Source: CAVYBY01 sp963766935 (GTDB lineage: Bacteria; Actinomycetota; UBA4738; HRBIN12). From it: 64,000 bases of DNA. The stretch's first letter is position 1; the number at the start of each line of letters is the position of its first letter. The translations under genes were made by a program, and so were the position numbers. The stretch covers positions 1 to 64,000 of the forward strand of contig CAVYBY010000006.1 in the NCBI GenBank assembly GCA_963766935.1, read 5' to 3'. Below the pieces are notes generated by a model. That model was not told where the DNA came from. It saw only the letters and a program-made list of their open reading frames with translations, and did not search any database. Positions 28,139 through 37,376 of the stretch are shown here, one piece after another.

Positions 28139-29209
28139 TGCCCGCGGCGGGGCATGCACACCCTCGCGCCGCCGTCGCTCCGCGTGCGCCACGACGCGGC
28201 CGGCGCGGATCACCAGCCGGACGCGCTCGAAGGCGCGAAGGTCGCGAGTCGGGTCGGCGCCGAGCACCAGCAGGTCGGCGGGTGCGCCGGGTTCGAGCGG
28301 CGCCCGGGCCAGGGCCCCGAGCACCTGGTCCGGCGTGAGGCCGGCCTCACCGAGCAGGCGCAGCTCGCGGACGTGCACCCCCGCCGTAAGCGGACCGTTG
28401 CCCAGATCCGTGCCGTAGACCACGCGACCGCCGGCCTCGTGGAACCGGCGGAGGTTGTCGAGCGCGGTGCGGAGCTCCGGCGTGTCGCGGCCGTAGGAGT
28501 GGATGTCGAGCGTCGAGACGATCCGCAGCCGCTTCGCGCAGGCTTCGACGACGCCGTCGCTCATCCGGTGCGTCCACGGCGTGTGGGCGAGCTCGTCCAT
28601 CCCGGCGCCGAGCGCCCGTTCCACCTGCCCGGCGCCTTGGCAGTGCGCGGTCACCGGCAGGTCATGCTCGTGGGCGGCCTCGACGATGGCCGTGAGCTCG
28701 GCGTCGGTCGGAGTCGGCGGCGTCTCCGCGTTGAGCGACACCTTGACCGCGGCGGCGCCGCGCTCCGCAAGATCCGCGACGACGGCCGCGGCGTCCTCGG
28801 GCCCGTCGAGCTCGCGACCGGTCCCGGGCGGAGCCCACGCGCTGGTCGTCGGATAACCGCCGGGGCCCGTCAGCATCGGCCCCGCGGCGCGCACGAGCGG
28901 ACCGTGGTAGGTCGGCATCTCCGAGGCGTCGGCCAGCGAGAAGATCCGTTCGATCGGCCAGGCGAGGTCTCGCACGGCGGTCACCCCACCCAGGAGCACC
29001 GCCGCCGGATCCGACAGCTCGACGTGCACGTGGCGATCGGCCGCGGCCGGCATGAGGAACCCGTCGACGTCGAGGACCTCGTCCCCGTCGCCGGCCTCGA
29101 CGGCCGGCCCGACCGCCGCGATCGCGGCGCCCTCGCATCGCACCTGCGCGGCGCCGACGGGACGCCCGGGGCCCGTCCATACGGCGGTGGCGCGAACGAT
29201 CAGGGCCAC
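28136..29209 (-). CDS. Amidohydrolase family protein (imidazolonepropionase-like)
   Basis: A 357-residue metal-dependent hydrolase. The HxH motif is ADRHVHVEL (His 60 and 62), a candidate carboxylated Lys is in AAVKVSLNAE, further ligands are in LPVTAHCQG and MDELAHTPWTH, and YGTDLGNGPL has the catalytic Asp. The C-terminal LEPGAPADLLVLGADPTRD is typical of the superfamily. GTG 29209 starts only 2 bases after the uvrB stop, so it is translated from the uvrB message. Substrate unknown. Confidence 0.85.
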   Translation of the reverse strand: MALIVRATAVWTGPGRPVGAAQVRCEGAAIAAVGPAVEAGDGDEVLDVDGFLMPAAADRHVHVELSDPAAVLLGGVTAVRDLAWPIERIFSLADASEMPTYHGPLVRAAGPMLTGPGGYPTTSAWAPPGTGRELDGPEDAAAVVADLAERGAAAVKVSLNAETPPTPTDAELTAIVEAAHEHDLPVTAHCQGAGQVERALGAGMDELAHTPWTHRMSDGVVEACAKRLRIVSTLDIHSYGRDTPELRTALDNLRRFHEAGGRVVYGTDLGNGPLTAGVHVRELRLLGEAGLTPDQVLGALARAPLEPGAPADLLVLGADPTRDLRAFERVRLVIRAGRVVAHAERRRREGVHAPPRA

Positions 29210-29211
29210 GG

Positions 29212-31230
29212 CTAGGCGCCCACCCCCGCCTCGCGGAGCGCCTTCAGCTCCTTGCGGAGATCGACGACCTCGTCGCGCAGCCGGGCCGCGTACTCGAACC
29301 GCAGATCTTTCGCCGCCTGATGCATCTCTTCCTCGAGCTGCTGGATCAGCCGGCCGAGCTCGTCCTGCGGCATCTCGGGGCGGTCGGGCTGCTTCCTGCG
29401 GCGCCGGGCCGGCGTGGTCGGCGCGTCCTCGTCGCGAAGCGACAGCAGGATGTCGGTGACCTTTCGCCGGATCGTCTGCGGGTCGATCCCGTGCTCGAGG
29501 TTGTAGGCCAGCTGGATCTTGCGGCGGCGCTGGGTCTCGGAGATGGCCGTGCGCATCGAGTCCGTGACGTCGTCGGCGTACATGATCACCTGGCCGTCGA
29601 CGTTTCGCGCGGCGCGTCCGATCGTCTGGATGAGCGAGGTCTCCGAGCGCAGGAACCCCTCTTTGTCCGCGTCCAGGATCGCCACCAGCGAGACCTCGGG
29701 CAGGTCCAGCCCCTCTCGCAACAGGTTGATGCCGACGAGGACGTCGAACTCCCCCAGCCGCAGATCCCGCACGATCTCGATCCTCTGGAGCGTGTCCACC
29801 TCCGAGTGGAGATAGCGGACGCGGATGCCCATCTCGACGAGGTAGTCGGTGAGGTCCTCCGCCATCTTCTTCGTGAGCGTCGTGACGAGCACCCGCTGGT
29901 CGCGCGTGGCCCGCCCGCGGATCTCCTCGATCAGATCGTCCACCTGTCCGGTGGTCGGGCGGATCTGCACCTCGGGGTCGATCAGGCCCGTCGGCCGGAC
30001 GATCTGTTCGACCACGCGCTTGGACACCCGCAGCTCGTAGTTGCTGGGGGTGGCCGACATGAAGACGACCTGTGGCGCGCGCTCGGTGAACTCCTCGAAT
30101 CGGAGCGGGCGGTTGTCGATGGCGCTCGGAAGCCGGAAGCCGAACTCGACGAGCGTGCTCTTTCGCGAAAGGTCCCCCTCGTACATCGCGTGCAGCTGCG
30201 GCACCGTGACGTGCGACTCGTCGATCACGACGAGGTAGTCGTCGGGGAAGTAATCGAGCAGTGTGTACGGGGCGGTGCCGGCGTCGCGGCCGTCGATGTG
30301 CCGCGAGTAGTTCTCGATCCCGCTGCAGAACCCGACCTCGCGAAGCATCTCGAGGTCGTAGGTGGTTCGCATTCGAAGCCGCTCCGCCTCGAGCAGCTTC
30401 CCCTCCCCCTCGAGCTTCGCAAGGCGCCCTTGGAGCTCCTCCTCGATCGTTCCAACCGCCCGCTTGAGACGCTCCTCGCCTGCCACGTAGTGCGACGCGG
30501 GGAAGATCGTGTTGTCGACGATGTCGTCCTTGATGATCTCGCCGGTCACCGGGTCGAACAGCGAGATCCGCTCGATCGTGTCGCCCCACCACTCGATCCG
30601 GTAGCCCGTCTGGTCGTACGGCGGGAAGACCTCGAGCGTGTCCCCCGTCACCCGGAACGTCCCGCGGGCGCGGCTGACCTGGTTGCGTTGGTACTGGATG
30701 TCGACCAGGCGCTGGATGGCGGCGTCGAGCGGGACGTCCGTCCCCCGGTACGTGCGCAGGATCTGGCCCTCGTACTCCTCCGGCGATCCGAGGCCGTAGA
30801 TGCACGACACGCTGGCCACGATCAGGACGTCTCGCCGGCTCAGCAGTGCCGCCGTCGCGGCGTGCCGCAGCCGCTCGATCTCGTCGTTGACCGACGAGTC
30901 CTTCTCGATGTACGTGTCGGTCTGCGGGATGTAGGCCTCGGGTTGGTAGTAGTCGTAGTAGCTCACGAAGTACTCGACCGCGTTGTCGGGGAACACCTCG
31001 CGGAATTCGTTGGCGAGCTGGGCGCCGAGCGACTTGTTCGGGGCGATCACCAGGGTCGGGCGCTGAACCGCCTCGACCACGTGCGCGATCGTGAACGTCT
31101 TCCCGGTGCCGGTCGCGCCAAGGAGCGTCAGCCGCGGCTCACCGGCGCGGACTCCTTCGACCAGCCGCTCGATGGCGGCCGGCTGGTCCCCCGCGGGGAC
31201 GTTGTCCGAGACGATCCGAAACGGCGGCAT
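29212..31230 (-). CDS. uvrB: Excinuclease ABC subunit UvrB
   Basis: A 672-residue helicase-like damage-verification subunit. GATGTGKTFTIAHV is the Walker A, YYDYYQPEAYIPQTDTYIEK the DNA-binding beta-hairpin, VVIDESHVTVPQ the DEAD-like motif II, and GRAARNVDGQVIMYAD with TDSM the C-terminal helicase motif. The UVR domain that contacts UvrC closes the protein (IQQLEEEMHQAAKDLRFEYA). Start ATG 31230 is 6 bases after TAGACT. Confidence 0.98.
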   Translation of the reverse strand: MPPFRIVSDNVPAGDQPAAIERLVEGVRAGEPRLTLLGATGTGKTFTIAHVVEAVQRPTLVIAPNKSLGAQLANEFREVFPDNAVEYFVSYYDYYQPEAYIPQTDTYIEKDSSVNDEIERLRHAATAALLSRRDVLIVASVSCIYGLGSPEEYEGQILRTYRGTDVPLDAAIQRLVDIQYQRNQVSRARGTFRVTGDTLEVFPPYDQTGYRIEWWGDTIERISLFDPVTGEIIKDDIVDNTIFPASHYVAGEERLKRAVGTIEEELQGRLAKLEGEGKLLEAERLRMRTTYDLEMLREVGFCSGIENYSRHIDGRDAGTAPYTLLDYFPDDYLVVIDESHVTVPQLHAMYEGDLSRKSTLVEFGFRLPSAIDNRPLRFEEFTERAPQVVFMSATPSNYELRVSKRVVEQIVRPTGLIDPEVQIRPTTGQVDDLIEEIRGRATRDQRVLVTTLTKKMAEDLTDYLVEMGIRVRYLHSEVDTLQRIEIVRDLRLGEFDVLVGINLLREGLDLPEVSLVAILDADKEGFLRSETSLIQTIGRAARNVDGQVIMYADDVTDSMRTAISETQRRRKIQLAYNLEHGIDPQTIRRKVTDILLSLRDEDAPTTPARRRRKQPDRPEMPQDELGRLIQQLEEEMHQAAKDLRFEYAARLRDEVVDLRKELKALREAGVGA

Positions 31231-31236
31231 CGACCA

Positions 31237-31242
31237 AGTCTA
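31237..31242 (-). promoter_or_regulatory. -10-like TAGACT, leaderless start of uvrB
   Basis: TAGACT lies 6 bases before ATG 31230; no Shine-Dalgarno. Confidence 0.5.
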
Positions 31243-31277
31243 GGGGCGCGTGATGACGACGCTGACGCCGGGCACCC

Positions 31278-32024
31278 TCACATCCGCCCGGCCGCGATGA
31301 TCCGGTCGAGAAAGCGGCGGGTCTCGGGCTGGGCCGGGTCGCTGAAGATCTGCGCGGGCGCTCCCTCCTCGAGAATCCGGCCCTCGTGGAGGAAGGCGAC
31401 CCGGTGCGCCACGTCGCGGGCGAACCCCATCTCGTGGGTGGCGATGACCATCGTCATCCCGCCCTCGGCCAGCTCCCGGATGAGGTCCAGCACGTCGGCG
31501 ACGAGGACCGGGTCGAGCGCGCTCGTCACCTCGTCGAGCAGGAGGAGCGACGGCTGCATCGCGAGCGCCCGGACGATGGCGACCCGCTGCTGCTGCCCGC
31601 CCGAGAGCCGGTCGGGAAACTCGTCGCGTTTGTCGCCCAGACCGAACCGGGCGAGGAGGTCGTCCGCCCGGGCGGCCGCCTCCGTCCGCGAGAGGCCCAG
31701 CACCCGGATCGGCCCAAGCGTCACGTTGTGCAGGACGCTCATGTGCGGGAACAGGTTGAACGACTGGAAGACGATCCCGATCCGGCGGCGCACGTCGTTG
31801 ACGTTCACGCCGGAGCCGGTGATGTCCTGCCCCCCGATGAGGATGCGGCCGGCTTCGATCGGCTCGAGGAGGTTGATGCATCGAAGCAGCGTCGACTTGC
31901 CCGAGCCCGACGCGCCGATCAATCCGATCACCTCGTGCTCGGCCACGGTGAGGTCCACCCCGTGGAGCACCTCGAGGTCTCCGAACCGCTTGTGGACGCC
32001 CTCGAGCCGAAGCGCCTCGGTCAC
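31278..32024 (-). CDS. Polar amino acid ABC transporter ATPase (GlnQ-like)
   Basis: A 248-residue ATPase of a polar amino acid importer. GASGSGKSTLLRCINLLE is the Walker A region, FQSFNLFPHMSVLHNV the Q-loop region, LSGGQQQRVAIVRALAM the signature, and LLLDEVTSALDP the Walker B, where Val replaces the usual Pro. GTG 32024 overlaps the permease stop (GTGA). Last gene of the binding protein-permease-ATPase operon 33821-31278. Confidence 0.93.
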   Translation of the reverse strand: MTEALRLEGVHKRFGDLEVLHGVDLTVAEHEVIGLIGASGSGKSTLLRCINLLEPIEAGRILIGGQDITGSGVNVNDVRRRIGIVFQSFNLFPHMSVLHNVTLGPIRVLGLSRTEAAARADDLLARFGLGDKRDEFPDRLSGGQQQRVAIVRALAMQPSLLLLDEVTSALDPVLVADVLDLIRELAEGGMTMVIATHEMGFARDVAHRVAFLHEGRILEEGAPAQIFSDPAQPETRRFLDRIIAAGRM

Positions 32025-32902
32025 GCGGTCCCTCCGCTCTGGCGGCGGCGGCGATCCCGGGCGAGCAGCCAGTCGGTGAACCGGGCCAGCGGGATCGTGA
32101 TGACGACGAACAGCAGCGCCGTGACGACATACGGCGTGAAGTTGAAGGTCGAGGAGCTGTCGATCTGCGCCTGGCGGAACGCCTCGACCACCCCGATCGA
32201 GGCGACCAGCGCCGTGTCCTTCTGCAGACCGATGAAGTCGTTGAGGAGCGGCGGGATGACCCGCCGGACGGCCTGGGGCAGCACCACGAACCGCAGCGAC
32301 TGCCAGCGCGAGAGGCCGAGCGAGCGCGCGGCGGCGACCTGGCTCTCGTGGACGGACTCGATTCCGGCCCGGTACACCTCCGCGACGTAGGCGGAGTAGA
32401 CGAGCACCAGAGCGACCACCGCCCAGAAGAACTCCGACTTCGGGATCTGCAGCTGCAGGGCCGGCGCACCGAAGCCGAGCGTGTAGATCACGAGGATCGT
32501 CGGGATGCCGCGGAACAGGTCCGTGTAGACGATCGCGAGCGCGCGAACCGGGAAGAAGACCGGCCCGGGGAGACTTCGCAGCACCGCGATCACCAGGGCG
32601 AGCACCAGGATGAACACCTCCGCGATCATGAACATCCGGACGTTGACCCCGAAGCGCCGGACCGTCTGCGGGAGCGAGGCGCGGAACTGCTCCCCGCTGA
32701 AGAACGCGCGGTGAACCTCGGCCCACCCCGGGGAGTTGACGACGATGATCGCGACCACGGCCAGGAACAGCGCGGTGCTCGCGAGACCGATCGTGACCGC
32801 CCGGCGGCCCTCGGGCCGTCGCGGGCCGCCGAGGATGCGCGATCGCCGGTCCCCCAGCCCGCCCGGGGGTTCGCCGACGCCGCCGGGCTGCGTGGCGCTC
32901 AC
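32021..32902 (-). CDS. Polar amino acid ABC transporter permease (HisM/GlnP family)
   Basis: A 293-residue permease with the family segments LAIVYTDLFRGIPTILVIYT, VVALVLVYSAYVAEVYRAGI and the EAA loop ESQVAAARSLGLSRWQSLRF. The first 40 residues are a polar, Gly/Arg-rich cytoplasmic extension. It starts 13 bases after the binding-protein gene. Confidence 0.92.
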   Translation of the reverse strand: MSATQPGGVGEPPGGLGDRRSRILGGPRRPEGRRAVTIGLASTALFLAVVAIIVVNSPGWAEVHRAFFSGEQFRASLPQTVRRFGVNVRMFMIAEVFILVLALVIAVLRSLPGPVFFPVRALAIVYTDLFRGIPTILVIYTLGFGAPALQLQIPKSEFFWAVVALVLVYSAYVAEVYRAGIESVHESQVAAARSLGLSRWQSLRFVVLPQAVRRVIPPLLNDFIGLQKDTALVASIGVVEAFRQAQIDSSSTFNFTPYVVTALLFVVITIPLARFTDWLLARDRRRRQSGGTA

Positions 32903-32915
32903 CCGGGCCGGCGCG

Positions 32916-33821
32916 CTATCCGAAGACCGGGAACGTCACGTCGGTGAGCCACTTCGCCTGAAGCGCGGCGATCGTGCCGTCGGCGGTCAGCGCGGCGATC
33001 GCCTGGTTCACACAGTCGACCAGCGGGTTGTCCTTCTCGAAGACGAGACCGAAGTACTCCCCCTGCGACGGGAACTGCCCGACCACGACGCCGTGGTGCG
33101 CCTCACCGATGAGGACGTTCACGTAGGCGGTCGGCGCGTCGACGATGTAGCCGTCGATCTGCCCGTTGTTGAAAGCCTGGATCACGTCGGTCGAGCGGTC
33201 GTAGACGCTCGGGTCCTGATCCGGCTGGATCACGTCGGTGATCGTGTCGAGGCTCGTCGTGCCGATCTGCGCGCCGAGCTTGTACGGCTTGAGGTCGGCC
33301 ACCGTCGTGGCCGAGGCGATCGGCGTCCCCTGCTTCGCGACGAGCGCCTGGCTCACGTCGTAGTAGCTGTCGCTGAACGACACCGCTTCCGCGCGCTTGG
33401 GCTTGTACGAGATCTCGTTGATGTCGAAGTCGAAGTCCTTGGGTCCGGGTTTGAAGGAGTTGTTGAAGTCCGTGTAGACCCACGTCACGGCGCTCGCGTC
33501 AAAGCCCATCTGCGCCGCGAGGGCATAGGAGAAGGCGCTCTCGTAGCCCTTGCCGCTCGCCGGGTTCCCCGTGCCGCTACCGGGGTTGGCCTTCCAGTCC
33601 CCGTAGGAGCCGCTGCCGCCGAACCAGGGTTGGAACGCGGGGTTGTCCGTGCCGATCGCCATCGTCGCCGGCGTCTTGAGGTTGAGGCTCTCGACGGCGC
33701 AGGGGTCCACCGATACCGACCCGCTCGTCGGCGGCGCCGAGCTCGCTCCCGGTGTCTCCGTCTTCGAGCATGCCGCGGCGACGATCGCCACGACGGCAGC
33801 GCCAACCAGGAACTTGCGCAC
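32916..33821 (-). CDS. Polar amino acid ABC transporter substrate-binding lipoprotein
   Basis: A 301-residue SBP_bac_3 family lipoprotein. GTG 33821 is chosen because AAGGAGG sits 7 bases upstream; it yields the signal RKFLVGAAVVAIVAAACSK with a lipobox Cys. DFDINEISYKPKRAEAVSFSD, PYKLGAQIGTTSLDTI and FNNGQIDGYIVDAPTA are typical ligand-lobe segments. An extra segment near residue 60 (FGGSGSYGDWKANPGSGTG) is unlike standard glutamine or histidine binders. The ligand is unknown. Confidence 0.9.
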   Translation of the reverse strand: MRKFLVGAAVVAIVAAACSKTETPGASSAPPTSGSVSVDPCAVESLNLKTPATMAIGTDNPAFQPWFGGSGSYGDWKANPGSGTGNPASGKGYESAFSYALAAQMGFDASAVTWVYTDFNNSFKPGPKDFDFDINEISYKPKRAEAVSFSDSYYDVSQALVAKQGTPIASATTVADLKPYKLGAQIGTTSLDTITDVIQPDQDPSVYDRSTDVIQAFNNGQIDGYIVDAPTAYVNVLIGEAHHGVVVGQFPSQGEYFGLVFEKDNPLVDCVNQAIAALTADGTIAALQAKWLTDVTFPVFG

Positions 33822-33901
33822 CCAGACCCTCCTTCGCCCCGGCCTCTCGGCCCGGCTCCCCCAACTCCGGGCTGAGGCTACCACCGTCCCCCTCGCGAGG
33901 A

Positions 33902-34699
33902 TTACTTCTGCGGCTCCCAGCTGAAGAAGCGCGATGCGACGGCGAGACCCCCGAGACCCCAGGCGACCACGATGAGGAGGTCGATCCAGTCGAACGGGAC
34001 CAGGGCGCCGCCGCGAGGTCCACCCAGCGTGCCCAGATACGCCGACTGCATCGCATCGGTGAAGTGCTTCACCGGAAAGATGGCGCCGACCGCCTTGATC
34101 CAGGCGGGGGCGTCGTCGCCGATGGGGAAGAACACGCCCGAGAGGAACAGCAGCGGCAGGATGACCGCGTTCACGATCGCGGGTGAGGCATCCGCGTTCG
34201 GAATGATCGCCGTGGTCGCAAGACCCAGGGCCGCGAAGCTCGCCGCCCCCACCACCAGGGCGACGAGAAACTCGAGGAGCGCGATCCCCCCGGGAACATG
34301 CGCCGAGTAGGCGACGGCGCCGAACACCGTGGTGATGGCGACGAGCAGGAACGCGACCAGCATCGCGTGAACGACTCGGGCCGACAGATACGACCAGGCC
34401 GGAAGCGGCGTACCGCGCGTCCGCTTGAGGATGCCCATGTCCCGCTGGAACGAGACGTTGATGGCGATGTTCGTGTAGCAGGCCGAGATGACGCCGAACG
34501 CCGCCATTCCGGCCACGTAGTACGTCGACAGGGCGACCTTCGTGTGGTTGAGCAGGACCGTGCCGTTGCCCAGAAGGGACGTGAAGATCACCAGGAACAT
34601 CAGTGGGAACGCGAACGTGAAGAAGGCCGAGGCGGGGTTGCGCCAGAACGCCTTGTTCGTGAACCCCAGCTGACGGATCGTGAGGGACCCGCCGCTCAT
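33902..34699 (-). CDS. ABC-2 type exporter permease
   Basis: A 265-residue ABC-2 membrane subunit with about six hydrophobic segments (FFTFAFPLMFLVIFTSLL, AGMAAFGVISACYTNIAI and others), the cytoplasmic coupling stretch QRDMGILKRTRGTPLPAW, and NAVILPLLFLSGVFFPIGD. ATG 34699 overlaps the ATPase stop (ATGA). The transported substrate is unknown. Confidence 0.9.
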   Translation of the reverse strand: MSGGSLTIRQLGFTNKAFWRNPASAFFTFAFPLMFLVIFTSLLGNGTVLLNHTKVALSTYYVAGMAAFGVISACYTNIAINVSFQRDMGILKRTRGTPLPAWSYLSARVVHAMLVAFLLVAITTVFGAVAYSAHVPGGIALLEFLVALVVGAASFAALGLATTAIIPNADASPAIVNAVILPLLFLSGVFFPIGDDAPAWIKAVGAIFPVKHFTDAMQSAYLGTLGGPRGGALVPFDWIDLLIVVAWGLGGLAVASRFFSWEPQK

Positions 34700-35601
34700 T
34701 CCGTCCCCACCTGGCCCCCGGTGAGCTCCAGGTAGACGTCCTCCAGGCTCGGACGCGTCACCTCGACCCCTTCCAGCGCGACGCCGTGCTCCAGCGCCCA
34801 GCCGGTCAGCTCGTGCAGGGGACGAACGGGGTCTTCGGTGTCGAGCTCGAAGCCGTCCTCGAACGGCGTCTGCCCCCACGACGGCGGCGCGGGCGCGCCG
34901 GTGGGCAGGCGGAACCGGATTCGGGCCCGGCGCTGGTCACGGCCGGCCAGCTCGTCCGGCGGACCTTCGGCCACGATCCGCCCGTTCGCGATGACGGCGG
35001 CTCGATCGGCCAGGTACTGCGCCTCGTCCATGAAGTGGGTGGTGAGGAACACCGTCTTGCCAAGCGCGGTCAGGTTTTTCACGATGTCCCAGGCGTTGCG
35101 CCGTGCGCTCGGGTCGAACCCGGTGGTCGGCTCGTCGAGGAACAAGAGCTCCGGATCGCCGGCGAGCGCGATCGCGACGTCGAGCCGGCGCTGCTGCCCG
35201 CCCGAGAGCTTGTTGACGCGTGTCGTCCGTTTCTCCGTAAGCCCGACGAGGTCGACCACCTCGTCGACGCCGAGCGGGTGCTCGTAGTAGCCCGAGAACA
35301 TGTCGATCGTCTCGTGGACGGTGAGATACGGGTCGATCCCCGTCGACTGCAGGACGATCCCGATGCGGCGGCGAAACTCGCGCGCGCGCTCAGCCGGGTC
35401 GAACCCGAGCACCGAGACCGTCCCGCCCGACCGAGCTCGGTAGCCCTCGAGGATCTCGGTCGTCGTGGTCTTGCCGGCGCCGTTTGGTCCGAGGAAGGCG
35501 AAGACCTCTCCCCGGTCGACATGGAAGCCGATGCCGGCGACGGCCTCCACGTCGCCGTAGGTCTTGCGCAAATCCGCGACCTCGATGACCCGCTCCCCCA
35601 C
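34696..35601 (-). CDS. ABC-2 type exporter ATPase
   Basis: A 301-residue ATPase partner of the permease. GPNGAGKTTTTEILEGY, LSGGQQRRLDVAIALAGDP and LFLDEPTTGFDP are the nucleotide-binding motifs; the C-terminus (VEVTRPSLEDVYLELTG) is of the DrrA/NatA kind. GTG 35601 (GERVIEVADLRKTYG) is chosen over the earlier GTG 35610 because a TACGGT hexamer lies 7 bases before it and overlaps the alternative. Confidence 0.9.
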   Translation of the reverse strand: MGERVIEVADLRKTYGDVEAVAGIGFHVDRGEVFAFLGPNGAGKTTTTEILEGYRARSGGTVSVLGFDPAERAREFRRRIGIVLQSTGIDPYLTVHETIDMFSGYYEHPLGVDEVVDLVGLTEKRTTRVNKLSGGQQRRLDVAIALAGDPELLFLDEPTTGFDPSARRNAWDIVKNLTALGKTVFLTTHFMDEAQYLADRAAVIANGRIVAEGPPDELAGRDQRRARIRFRLPTGAPAPPSWGQTPFEDGFELDTEDPVRPLHELTGWALEHGVALEGVEVTRPSLEDVYLELTGGQVGTE

Positions 35602-35608
35602 GGCGTTC

Positions 35609-35614
35609 ACCGTA
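35609..35614 (-). promoter_or_regulatory. -10-like TACGGT, leaderless start of exporter ATPase gene
   Basis: TACGGT lies 7 bases before GTG 35601; no Shine-Dalgarno. Confidence 0.35.
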
Positions 35615-35659
35615 GCAGCCGCCTCTCGACGAATCACAGCGGCCGGTTGCCGGGAGGGA

Positions 35660-36028
35660 TCACAAGGGACGGCGCCCGGAGAACCCGGATCGCTCGTCGT
35701 GGTAATGGGTCACCGCCGCCTCCCCGAGCCGCCAGCACAGGAACACGGGGCGGCCTTGCACCTCGGATGGGAAGTCGACCAAACCGGACTCGGGATCGCG
35801 CAGCAGGATGCCGCGGCGGGCCAGCTCTTCGAGGTCGGCCTTGAGTGAGCGCTGGGCCTCGAACCAACCGGTGCCGGCGACTCCGCCGCCGTCTCTTGCC
35901 ACGCTCGATCGGATGCGCGAGCTGGTCTCGATGAGCCGTCTCCGGGTGTCGGCGATCCGCGGGAGACGCTCCCGGAGATCGTCCAGCTGCGCGTTCGCCT
36001 CCTCCACCGTGAACAGGCGCTCGGTCAT
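35660..36028 (-). CDS. DUF2203 family protein
   Basis: A 122-residue protein matching DUF2203: N-terminal RLFTVEEANAQLDDLRERLP, a central coiled helix and the conserved C-terminal SGLVDFPSEVQGRPVFLCWR followed by LGE ... YHDERSGFSGRRPL. The conserved Trp-Arg, His and Asp-Glu residues suggest ligand or metal binding, but no function is known to me. ATG 36028 overlaps the HAD gene stop (ATGA), so the two are coupled. Confidence 0.88.
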   Translation of the reverse strand: MTERLFTVEEANAQLDDLRERLPRIADTRRRLIETSSRIRSSVARDGGGVAGTGWFEAQRSLKADLEELARRGILLRDPESGLVDFPSEVQGRPVFLCWRLGEAAVTHYHDERSGFSGRRPL

Positions 36029-36729
36029 CCGGCCGTCTCCAGCAGTCCGGGCACCTCGGTGAGCGATGCGACCCGGGCTCCGGCGTGGGAGGGGTAACGT
36101 CCGCGGCGGTCCACGAGCACCGGGAACATGCCGAGCGACGCCGGCGGGTCCACGTCGAACTCCGGGTTGTCGCCGACGAACGCGGCCTCCTCCGGCGCGA
36201 CGCCGGCGCGCTCGAGGGCGAGCTCGTAGATGCGAGGGTCGGGCTTCTCGACGCCCTCGAGTCCGGAGATCACCCGAACGGGAAGCGCGTCGCGAACCCC
36301 GAGGACGCCGAGGAGGTCCTCCAGCCATGGCTCGAAGTTCGAGACGACCCCGAGGATGAGCCCGCTCTGCGTCAAGCGTTCGACCGCCGGCCGGACATCG
36401 TCGAACAACTCGTAGTTCGCGAGATCGGTGAACGCGTCGTGCAGCTTCGCGTGTAACCCTGTGTCGCTAGGCACCTCGAGCGCGGTCAGCATCCGGGCGT
36501 AGACATCGGCCCAGAAACGCCGCGAGCGCTCCGGCGCGGTCGTCCACAGCTCGCGGTCGCGGGCGGCCTCGGAGAACCGGCCCACCACGACCGACGACGC
36601 GCGCACGACGTCGTCGGGCGTCCGGTCGTGACCGGCGCCCGCAAGCACGACCGAGAACAGATCGGAGAACGACGGAGCCGGGTGCACGAGGGTCTCCCCG
36701 GCATCGAAGAACACCGCTCTCACGCGCAC
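36025..36729 (-). CDS. HAD-superfamily hydrolase (REG-2-like / phosphatase)
   Basis: A 234-residue HAD protein. Motif I is FFDAGETLVH, where a single Asp is followed by Ala-Gly-Glu rather than the classic DxD, as in the REG-2/HDHD3 subgroup. Motif II is LGVVSNF, motif III the Lys of GVEKPDPRIYELAL and motif IV FVGDNPEFDVDPPASLGM. Substrate unknown. GTG 36729 is supported by TATCCT 8 bases upstream. Coupled to the DUF2203 gene. Confidence 0.87.
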   Translation of the reverse strand: MRVRAVFFDAGETLVHPAPSFSDLFSVVLAGAGHDRTPDDVVRASSVVVGRFSEAARDRELWTTAPERSRRFWADVYARMLTALEVPSDTGLHAKLHDAFTDLANYELFDDVRPAVERLTQSGLILGVVSNFEPWLEDLLGVLGVRDALPVRVISGLEGVEKPDPRIYELALERAGVAPEEAAFVGDNPEFDVDPPASLGMFPVLVDRRGRYPSHAGARVASLTEVPGLLETAG

Positions 36730-36737
36730 GGACGCCA

Positions 36738-36743
36738 AGGATA
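36738..36743 (-). promoter_or_regulatory. -10-like TATCCT, leaderless start of HAD gene
   Basis: TATCCT lies 8 bases before GTG 36729, in the 22-base gap after coaE. Confidence 0.4.
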
Positions 36744-36751
36744 GCCCGGGC

Positions 36752-37351
36752 TCAGCCGGCCGCCCGGGCCGCGAGGCGGTCCCACAACGCCCCGACGCGG
36801 GTGCCGAGATCCTCCTGGCTTCCGTCGTTGTCGACGATCTCGTCGGCGACGCGCTCGGCCTCGGCGACCGGAGCCTGCGCGTCCATGCGGGCGCGGACGT
36901 CGGTCTCGTCCATCCCTCGGGCAACCAGCCGTTGCACGCGGAGCGGGACGGGGGCGCGGACGACGACCACGACGTCACAGGCCTGATGGGCGCCGGTCTC
37001 GACGAGCAGCGGCGAGTCGAGCACCACGATCCGGTCGCTGCCCGCCTGCGACGCGATCCGCTCGGCGATCCCGCGCTGCACCTGCGGGTGCACGATCGCC
37101 TCCAGGATCTGCCGCCGGTCGGGATCGGCGAACACGATCCGGGCGAGCGCCGCCCGGTCGAGCTCGCCGTCGGCGCCGACGATCTGGGGGCCGAAGCGCT
37201 CGAGGACCTGCCTGAACCCGTCCGTACCGCTCGTCACCGCATCGCGGGCGAGCGCGTCGGCGTCGATGACGACGGCACCGCGGCCGGCGAGCAAGCGTGC
37301 GACGGTGGACTTGCCCGAACCGATGCCGCCGGTGAGCCCGACGAGCAGCAC
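36752..37351 (-). CDS. coaE: Dephospho-CoA kinase
   Basis: A 199-residue kinase for the last step of coenzyme A synthesis. GLTGGIGSGKSTVARLLAGR is the P-loop, VIDADALARDAV and VVLDSPLLVETGAH the substrate-site motifs, and VVVVRAPVPLRVQRLVARGM the lid region. It lies 25 bases after rpsA, as in Mycobacterium, on the same strand. Confidence 0.96.
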   Translation of the reverse strand: MLLVGLTGGIGSGKSTVARLLAGRGAVVIDADALARDAVTSGTDGFRQVLERFGPQIVGADGELDRAALARIVFADPDRRQILEAIVHPQVQRGIAERIASQAGSDRIVVLDSPLLVETGAHQACDVVVVVRAPVPLRVQRLVARGMDETDVRARMDAQAPVAEAERVADEIVDNDGSQEDLGTRVGALWDRLAARAAG

Positions 37352-37376
37352 GACGGCGTCCGGCGCGCTCGGGCCG

